Part shown: positions 5,615 to 10,288 of the stretch, in pieces | Position numbering within the stretch: position 1 is the stretch's first letter | How the letters are laid out: every line of letters starts with the position of its first letter | Assembly: GCA_026398675.1 (NCBI GenBank) | Contig: JAPLSK010000089.1 | Coordinates: 1 to 10,288 of the forward strand | DNA from: a bacterium | Lineage (GTDB): Bacteria > RBG-13-66-14 | Direction: 5' to 3' | Length of the DNA: 10,288 bases | Position numbers and translations under genes: made by a program | The notes under the pieces: generated by a model | What the model saw: only the letters and a program-made list of their open reading frames with translations | Databases searched by the model: none | What the model was told of the DNA's origin: nothing

Positions 5615-7258
5615 ATGCGCAAGCTTTTGTTGATCGTAGCGCTGCTCGTTGTTCTGACCGTCAGCGTCAGTGCAAAGGGCACGAATCCTTACGGCATGGC
5701 GGGTCAGTTCAAACTCTGGTCCGCAGACACCATCCAGCAGTGGGGCATCGCCCTGGGGCTGCACTTCGACCTCTGGGCGTACTACCAGGATATCCAGGGC
5801 TCGGGTTACGAGTGGGCGGACACCGAGGACAATTACATCTCCGACGTCTACAGCCGGAACCCCTTCGACCTCACCTTCTGCTTCTTCGATTGGTGGGAGT
5901 TCTCCGTGACCCCGACCTTCGCGGCGCACAAGGTCCTGGACACCGACATCGAGGAGGTCGGACTCTCCGAGCTCTTCATCGGGACGAAGTTCAACCCCAT
6001 ATTCGAGGAGAAGAACGGCTACCTGCCCGGGATGGCCCTCGTTATGGGCTTCGATCTCGGGACCGGCATCGCCCAGGAGGACGATCTTTCCACGAACTTC
6101 TATGACGAGGCGCTCAACTGGACGACCCACGGCGACACCAACATAGACTTCATCTACGCTCTCTCGAAGCACGTGGGCAAGGACGATCTCTTCAGCTACC
6201 ACCTCAACCTCGGCTACCGTTTGACCCTGGGCACCTACGATCTCTACGAGTGGGTGTTCAACCCACACACGGGCCGGACCGATAGGCGCGTGGCGATGAA
6301 TGACTACCCCGTACCGGATTACTTCCTCTACGGCGCGGGCTTCGAGGTCAAGGCCACGGACAACTTCTCCTTCATCACCGACCTGGTCGGCAAGTACGCC
6401 TTCACCGAGAACCAGGAGAAGAACGGCCGGACCTACGCCGTCACCGACAACTGGTTCCAGGTCGTCCCCGGCATCCGTCTCTCCGGCGATGAGTTCCTCT
6501 ACTACGACTTCGCCGTGGCCCTGGGCGTGGGGAAGGACAACCCCTGGATCGAGGTCATCACCGGCTTCTCCGCCGACGTGGACCTGGTTCCCCGCGACAC
6601 CGACGGCGACGGTATCCCCGACGACACGGACCTCTGCCCCGATAACCCCGAGGACTTCGACGGCTTCGAGGACGCCGACGGCTGCCCCGATCTCGACAAC
6701 GATAAAGACGGCATCCCCGACGTCGAGGACAAATGTCCCAACGAGCCCGAGGACATGGACGGGTACAAGGACACCGATGGATGTCCCGACCCGGACAACG
6801 ACTCGGACGGCATCCCCGACAATTTGGACAAGTGCCCCAACGAGCCGGAGACGGTCAACGGGTACCAGGACGAGGACGGCTGCCCGGACACCGAGCCCGT
6901 GGTTTACACGGGTCCGAAGACCCTCCGCCTCGAGGGCGTGAACTTCGAGCCGAACGTGGCCGTGATGCTGGCAGGCTCCGCGAGCAAGCTGGAGGATGCC
7001 GCGCGGATCATGATCGATAACCCCATGATCAAGGTCCAGATTGTCGGCCACACCACCGACCGCGGAGACCGCACCTTCCTGATGCAGCTCTCCCGCGACC
7101 GCGCACAGGCCGTGGTGGACGTGCTGGTCAACGACTACAACATTGACCGGAACCGTCTGACCGCCGTGGGCATGGGACCCGACGATCCCATCGGCTCCAA
7201 CGAGACCGAGTCCGGTCGCGAGCAGAACCGCCGCATCGAGTTCAAGGTCGTTGATTAA
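5615..7258 (+). CDS. OmpA-family porin with thrombospondin type 3 repeats
   Basis: This 547-residue outer-membrane protein should tie the outer membrane to peptidoglycan. The start is the ATG at 5615, with AAAGGAG seven to eight bases before it; the frame stays open upstream to 5567 without a ribosome site. Domains in order are a signal peptide (1-20, ending VSVSA), an aromatic-rich beta-barrel region (about 25-325), and three 33-residue thrombospondin type 3 Ca-binding repeats (328-426, each with DxDxDGIPD and two Cys). The C-terminal OmpA domain follows (about 436-547, with LSRDRAQAV at 492-500 and GREQNRRIEF at 534-543). In that domain the usual GHTD is GHTTD and the usual Asn of NxxLS is Leu489, whereas the Arg of LSxxRA (496) and the NRR motif are kept. 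The gene probably shares a transcript with the lipoprotein before it and ends at a strong terminator. Confidence 0.93.
   Translation: MRKLLLIVALLVVLTVSVSAKGTNPYGMAGQFKLWSADTIQQWGIALGLHFDLWAYYQDIQGSGYEWADTEDNYISDVYSRNPFDLTFCFFDWWEFSVTPTFAAHKVLDTDIEEVGLSELFIGTKFNPIFEEKNGYLPGMALVMGFDLGTGIAQEDDLSTNFYDEALNWTTHGDTNIDFIYALSKHVGKDDLFSYHLNLGYRLTLGTYDLYEWVFNPHTGRTDRRVAMNDYPVPDYFLYGAGFEVKATDNFSFITDLVGKYAFTENQEKNGRTYAVTDNWFQVVPGIRLSGDEFLYYDFAVALGVGKDNPWIEVITGFSADVDLVPRDTDGDGIPDDTDLCPDNPEDFDGFEDADGCPDLDNDKDGIPDVEDKCPNEPEDMDGYKDTDGCPDPDNDSDGIPDNLDKCPNEPETVNGYQDEDGCPDTEPVVYTGPKTLRLEGVNFEPNVAVMLAGSASKLEDAARIMIDNPMIKVQIVGHTTDRGDRTFLMQLSRDRAQAVVDVLVNDYNIDRNRLTAVGMGPDDPIGSNETESGREQNRRIEFKVVD
6596..6892 (+). repeat. 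Three 99-bp repeats encoding thrombospondin type 3 units
   Basis: Three in-phase units of 33 codons (residues 328-360, 361-393 and 394-426 of the OmpA protein) line up without gaps. GIPD recurs at residues 333, 366 and 399. Cys recurs at 341/374/407 and 357/390/423. Each unit carries the acidic Ca-ligand pattern DxDxDG. They form a rigid, probably Ca-stabilised linker between barrel and peptidoglycan-binding domain. Confidence 0.9.
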
Positions 7259-7275
7259 GCTGTAACTGACCGATG

Positions 7276-7303
7276 AGAGGGTCCCGCGAGGGGCCCTCTT
7301 TTT
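7276..7303 (+). terminator. Rho-independent terminator after the OmpA gene
   Basis: AGAGGGTCCC pairs with GGGGCCCTCT (10 bp, one G-T pair) around the tetraloop GCGA and is followed by four more T. It lies 17 bases after the stop codon and ends the lipoprotein-OmpA transcript. Confidence 0.93.
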
Positions 7304-7459
7304 ACTGGGGCGTATCGGGGTAGCGGGTCAAGGCTGCGCGTCGCGGTTACGCCGGCCGCAAGACCTCGTCCTCCCATCGGACAAAGGGCTTGAGTTCCCG
7401 GATACTGCCGGTTGGAGTCGCACACCGGGTCGGTGTGGCGGTTCGGGCTCGGGTGAGCT

Positions 7460-7594
7460 ATGATTACCAAGAAGGGGCTCAACCTCCCACCCGACAAACA
7501 GCTTCGAGATTTGACCCTCGTCCGGGGATTCCCCCGCCCCAACATGGATTCCGTGTTCGACCAGGTGAGTGAGTCAAACCTGATTCCTCGGTAG
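7460..7594 (+). pseudogene. Relic of an M55 (DppA-like) aminopeptidase gene
   Basis: A 44-codon frame contains 23 codons (7475-7543) that align without gaps to residues 70-92 of the intact M55 gene at 9106. By eye, 18 of 23 residues and 55 of 69 bases match, and many of the differences are synonymous. The shared block is GLNLPPD...RGFPRPN. Just before it the zinc-ligand His segment (DAHARG in the intact gene) is gone, and after it the similarity stops within two codons. An in-frame TGA at 7454 closes it upstream. It is too short to be an enzyme, so it is best read as the remains of a paralogue. The rest of the 7304-7606 gap holds GC-rich sequence with one small hairpin (CACACC/GGTGTG, 7421-7437) and no convincing promoter. 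Confidence 0.7.
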
Positions 7595-7606
7595 TAAGGG
7601 GATGCC

Positions 7607-8965
7607 ATGCGTAGAAAAGTCATTATTATCCTGTTGATCGCCACCGCCGCCCTGGCCGCGCCCAAGCTCAAGATCGCCTTCATGGGCCTCGAGCCCAGCG
7701 GGGTGAGCGCATCCGAGGCCTCCGGCGTTTCGGACAGTTTCTTGAATGCGCTCATCAACACGTACCGCTTCGAGGTCGTCGAGCGGGACCGGCTGGAGGC
7801 CCTGATGGAAGAGCAGGGGCTCGCGATATCCGGTTGCACAACCACGGAGTGCTTCGTTCAGGTGGGTCAGTTGGCGGGCGCCCAGAAGGTGATTGTGGGA
7901 AAGGTCGCGCAGGTGGGCGGGTCTTATATCGTCAGCGTGCGGGTGGTGGATGTTTATTTGGGCAGGGTGGAGCAGTCGCTGGCCCAGGAATCGCGCAGTC
8001 TGGAGAACCTGTTGACGGTGGCGAATTCACTGGCCGTCCAGTTGTCCGGAACCATCTCGGTTGAGGGCACCGTGGTTTCGGTTTCGGGAAACACCATAAA
8101 AACCGATCTCGGAAGCCAGGAAGACATCAGCGTGAACGACACGGTGTACCTGGTGCGATTGGGCGAGGAGTACTATCACCCGGAAACCGGCCTGTTCCTC
8201 GGTCGCGACGTCGAGGAGCTGGGCGAGGCGAAGATCACCAAGGTTCTGGCCGATGAGCTCTCCGAGGCCGTTCTGAAGGGTGATTTCTCGGTGGTCGTCG
8301 GGGACAAGGTGCGACTTACAGCTCCAGTTAGCGTATCGCCGGTTGCCGGTTCCTCCGGCCGCATCGCCTTCACTTCCGACCGCGACGGGGACGAAGAAAT
8401 CTTCGTGATGGACACCGACGGGAGCAACCAGACACAGTTGACCTATAACAACAGCAGTGACGCGTTTCCCGCCTGGAGCCCGGACGGCGGCCGCACCACC
8501 TTCAGCTCCGACCGCGACGGGGACTCTGAAATCTTCGTGATGGACGCCGACGGGAGCCCGGACGGCGGCCGCATCGCCTTTGTTTCCGACCGCAGCGGGG
8601 ACGCGGAAATTATCGTCATGGACGCCGACGGGAGCAACCAGACCCAGTTGACGGACAATACCAGCCAGGACTGGTGTCCCGCCTGGAGTCCGGACGGCCG
8701 CCGCATCGCCTTCGACTCCGAACGCGACGGGGACGACGAAATCTTCGTGATGGACGCCGACGGGGGCAACCAGACCCAGTTGACGAACAACACAAGCGTT
8801 GACGAGTATCCCGCCTGGAGTCCGGACGGCCGCCGCATCGCCTTCGACTCCGACCGCGACGGGGACTGGGAAATCTTCGTGATGGACGCCGACGGGCGCA
8901 ACCAGACCCAGTTGACCGACAACGCTAGCTATGACACTGCTTCCGCCTGGTGCCCGGTGGAGTAG
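7607..8965 (+). CDS. Exported CsgG-like protein fused to TolB-type beta-propeller repeats
   Basis: The 452-residue protein has four parts. A signal peptide (1 to about 16-18, ATAALA) comes first. A domain at about 20-125 has the pattern of CsgG/LpoB-like envelope proteins (KIAFMGLEPSG, then FEVVERDRLEALMEEQ, then GCTTTECFVQVGQLAGAQKV). A small beta domain at about 150-238 (GTVVSVSGNTIKTDLG...) recalls the C-terminal domain of the flagellar protein FlgT. Last come TolB/PD40 propeller blades at 251-452. Four blades are 44 residues long, with GRIAF.SDRDGD.EIFVMDADGSNQTQLT then AWSPDG. The second (295-320) has lost 18 residues. Fewer than five full blades do not close a normal six- or seven-blade propeller, so the protein may oligomerise or be mid-change. 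Likely periplasmic; partner unknown. The start has AAGGGGAT just upstream. No terminator follows. Confidence 0.85.
   Translation: MRRKVIIILLIATAALAAPKLKIAFMGLEPSGVSASEASGVSDSFLNALINTYRFEVVERDRLEALMEEQGLAISGCTTTECFVQVGQLAGAQKVIVGKVAQVGGSYIVSVRVVDVYLGRVEQSLAQESRSLENLLTVANSLAVQLSGTISVEGTVVSVSGNTIKTDLGSQEDISVNDTVYLVRLGEEYYHPETGLFLGRDVEELGEAKITKVLADELSEAVLKGDFSVVVGDKVRLTAPVSVSPVAGSSGRIAFTSDRDGDEEIFVMDTDGSNQTQLTYNNSSDAFPAWSPDGGRTTFSSDRDGDSEIFVMDADGSPDGGRIAFVSDRSGDAEIIVMDADGSNQTQLTDNTSQDWCPAWSPDGRRIAFDSERDGDDEIFVMDADGGNQTQLTNNTSVDEYPAWSPDGRRIAFDSDRDGDWEIFVMDADGRNQTQLTDNASYDTASAWCPVE
8357..8962 (+). repeat. 132-bp tandem repeats encoding propeller blades, one shortened
   Basis: Units lie at 8357-8488, 8489-8566 (shortened), 8567-8698, 8699-8830 and 8831-8962. 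Long stretches are nearly identical at the DNA level, which points to recent expansion or gene conversion. The short unit lacks 54 bp. The missing part in the neighbouring full unit is bounded by the 5-bp direct repeat GGAGC, the usual mark of slippage or recombination, and the deletion keeps the frame. Confidence 0.9.
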
Positions 8966-8968
8966 GCC

Positions 8969-9061
8969 CCCTCCCTAACCCTCCCCCCAAAGGAGGGAGG
9001 GGGATAAAGATGAACCCCTCACCCTAGCCCGTAGGCGCGCCTCTCCCCAGAGGGGAGAGGG
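8969..9061. repeat. GC-rich palindromic intergenic repeats
   Basis: Two hairpins lie in the spacer before the M55 gene. CCCTCC (8979-8984) pairs with GGAGGG (8992-8997), and CCTCTCCCC (9040-9048) pairs perfectly with GGGGAGAGG (9052-9060) around a 3-base loop. Neither is followed by a T run on either strand, so they are not clear intrinsic terminators. The style is that of a dispersed palindromic repeat; the hairpin at 3867-3895 is similar in composition. Any role in mRNA ends is a guess. Confidence 0.6.
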
Positions 9062-9105
9062 AGAAGCAGCCCCCCTCCCCGAACCCTTCAACTTAGGAGA
9101 AGATC

Positions 9106-9966
9106 GTGCGGTTCTTCATCTCCCTGGACATGGAGGGCGTGTCGGGGCTGGTGAACTGGGCCGGTTTCGACCCCCCCGCGGGACCGGACCACGCCTTCGC
9201 CCGCCGCCAGGCCCTCGCCGAGGTTCTGGCCGTCATCGAGGGGCTCCGGGACGGCGCCCGGGAGGCGGGTGAGCCGGTCGAGGGGGTAACGGTGACCGAC
9301 GCGCACGCCCGGGGGCTCAACCTCCCGCCCGACGGGCTGCCCCGGGACGTGACCCTCATCCGCGGGTTCCCGCGCCCCAACTACATGGTGGAGGGCCTCG
9401 GCCCGGAGCACGATCTGGCCTGCTTCGTCGGCTACCACAGCCGGGTGGGCCGACCCGACGCTCTGATGGACCACTCCTACTCCGGCGGCGCCATTTACGA
9501 GGTTCGGCTGGACGGGAAGGTCGTGGGCGAGACCGAGCTCAACGCCGCCTACGCCGCCCACTACGGCGTGCCGCTGGGGCTGGTGTCCGGCGACGCCGCC
9601 CTGGAGGCCCAGGTGGCCGAGAGCTTCGGCCCGGGCGTCGTCTTCGTCCGGACGAAGGCGGGCATCGGCCGCTTCGCCGCCGCCTGCGAGCATCCAGAGA
9701 ACGTGCTGGAGCGGCTGCGCGAGGGCGCCCGACGGGCGGTTCTCTCGCGGAAGGAGCTGCCGCTCTACCGGGCCGCCGAACCTTGCACCCTGGAGGTGGA
9801 CCTCACCGAGACCCAGATGGCCGACCTGCTGGAGCTCTACCCCGGTTTCGAGCGGACGGGCGGGCGGCGGATCCGCATCACCGCGCCCGCGATGCCCGTC
9901 CTCTACCGGGCATACATGGGGCTGCTTCTGGTCGCCGGGGTCGCCAAGAGGATCCGGGAGGAATAG
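9106..9966 (+). CDS. M55-family zinc D-aminopeptidase (DppA-like)
   Basis: M55 peptidases such as Bacillus subtilis DppA remove N-terminal D-amino acids from short peptides and are thought to help recycle cell-wall peptides. The 286-residue protein is close to the usual family length. Its zinc-site and active-site residues are all in place: Asp8 and Glu10 in ISLDMEGVSG, His67 in DAHARG, His111 in GYHS, His123 in DHSYSGG (the likely catalytic His) and Glu142 in GETELN. No signal peptide is seen, so the enzyme is probably cytoplasmic. The start is GTG, set by AGGAGA seven bases before it. The gene ends one base before the next ATG, so the two genes are probably translated together. A decayed relative lies at 7460-7594. 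Confidence 0.93.
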   Translation: MRFFISLDMEGVSGLVNWAGFDPPAGPDHAFARRQALAEVLAVIEGLRDGAREAGEPVEGVTVTDAHARGLNLPPDGLPRDVTLIRGFPRPNYMVEGLGPEHDLACFVGYHSRVGRPDALMDHSYSGGAIYEVRLDGKVVGETELNAAYAAHYGVPLGLVSGDAALEAQVAESFGPGVVFVRTKAGIGRFAAACEHPENVLERLREGARRAVLSRKELPLYRAAEPCTLEVDLTETQMADLLELYPGFERTGGRRIRITAPAMPVLYRAYMGLLLVAGVAKRIREE

Positions 9967-9967
9967 G

Positions 9968-10288
9968 ATGCGCGCCGGTTCCATCGCGCTGGTCGGACTT
10001 CTCCTCCTCGCCTGCGGCGACGGGGTGGTCGAGGAGGGGGCCGTTCCCGACGCGCTCGCGCGTCCCGAGCCCGATCCCGCCCGGATGGCGGCGTGGCGCT
10101 GCGCCGGACGCGACTGGACCCACACGGGCGTCTTCCCCGGCGACGCCGCGACGCAGCCCGTCGAGTGCTGGCGGCTGGAGACGGGCGGGACGACCTTCGC
10201 CTGGCCCGTCGCCGCGCCCGGAATCGCCGTCGTCGCCGACGAGGCGGGGCACGTGGTCGCCGCCGCTCCAGCCACGGGGGAGGAGCGC
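9968..10288 (+). CDS. Lipoprotein with probable PQQ-type beta-propeller, 3' end outside the window
   Basis: The first 107 codons are present and the frame is still open at the window end. The ATG is one base past the stop of the M55 gene. Its ribosome site (GGGAGG, six bases away) lies inside that gene's last codons, so translational coupling is likely. A lipobox (LLAC, Cys16) follows a short hydrophobic stretch, so the protein should be lipid-anchored. An Ala/Pro/Glu linker leads to WRCAGRDWTHTG and then WPVAAPGIAVVADEAGHVVA with ATGEER after it. This last pattern is that of a PQQ/quinoprotein-like propeller blade (as in BamB-type or PQQ_2 proteins), where VxV.D..G.VxA.....G..R is typical. 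The product cannot be named more exactly without the rest. Confidence 0.8.
   Translation, partial: MRAGSIALVGLLLLACGDGVVEEGAVPDALARPEPDPARMAAWRCAGRDWTHTGVFPGDAATQPVECWRLETGGTTFAWPVAAPGIAVVADEAGHVVAAAPATGEER

Noticed and set aside
5609..7051. Long minus-strand open frame of 480 codons
   Set aside because: It is the reverse shadow of the OmpA gene. Its Val/Gly/Glu-rich sequence has no domain, and the OmpA and TSP3 motifs are on the plus strand.
7255..7845. Minus-strand open frame of 196 codons covering the gap before the TolB-like gene
   Set aside because: It runs antisense into the start of a clear exported protein and through the M55 relic, has no ribosome site, and shows no recognisable domain.
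9040..9060. Intrinsic terminator after the TolB-like gene
   Set aside because: The stem is perfect but no T run follows on either strand, so it is listed only as a palindromic repeat.
9088..10275. Minus-strand open frame of 395 codons over the M55 gene and its neighbour
   Set aside because: It is antisense to an enzyme with all catalytic residues present. It has Pro/Ala/Arg-rich low-complexity content and no ribosome site.

Overview
The window reads as a chromosomal segment of a GC-rich bacterium with a Gram-negative-type (two-membrane) envelope. The evidence is an OmpA-family porin with a peptidoglycan-binding domain, a second small outer-membrane barrel ending in Phe, and four genes whose N-termini carry a lipobox. 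The mix of thrombospondin type 3 repeats fused to OmpA, a CsgG-like/TolB-like fusion and many unplaceable lipoproteins suits an uncultured lineage, perhaps in or near the FCB group or a candidate phylum. That placement is inference only. No phage, IS, CRISPR or toxin-antitoxin genes are seen.

Left block, minus strand (about 4680 down to 20). It is led by a small beta-barrel protein (4156-4593) with its own promoter and terminator. Next is a 350-base gap holding a 21-bp tandem repeat and several hairpins. A compact cluster follows: a helical lipoprotein (3334-3804), ribosomal protein S15 (rpsO), polynucleotide phosphorylase (pnp) and another lipoprotein (295-789). Just downstream is an initiator tRNA-fMet (171-247) with its own promoter and terminator. 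Beyond it lie a duplicated tRNA 3' tail and a second terminator.

Right block, plus strand (about 4749 to the end). A divergent promoter region separates the blocks. A lipoprotein of unknown function (4834-5574) precedes an OmpA/TSP3 porin (5615-7258), probably in one transcript ending at a strong terminator (7276-7303). A 300-base gap contains a short decayed copy of an M55 aminopeptidase gene. It is followed by a CsgG-like plus TolB-propeller protein (7607-8965), a GC-rich palindromic spacer, an intact M55 (DppA-like) zinc D-aminopeptidase (9106-9966), and a tightly coupled lipoprotein that looks like a PQQ-type beta-propeller and is cut by the window end.

Functionally the window combines translation and RNA turnover (initiator tRNA, S15, PNPase) with cell-envelope genes. 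I see no convincing new multi-gene system. The most useful leads are the initiator tRNA beside rpsO-pnp, the altered peptidoglycan-binding residues in the OmpA domain, the M55 gene relic next to an intact relative, the in-frame loss of half a propeller blade, and the structured repeat-bearing leader before the rpsO-pnp cluster.
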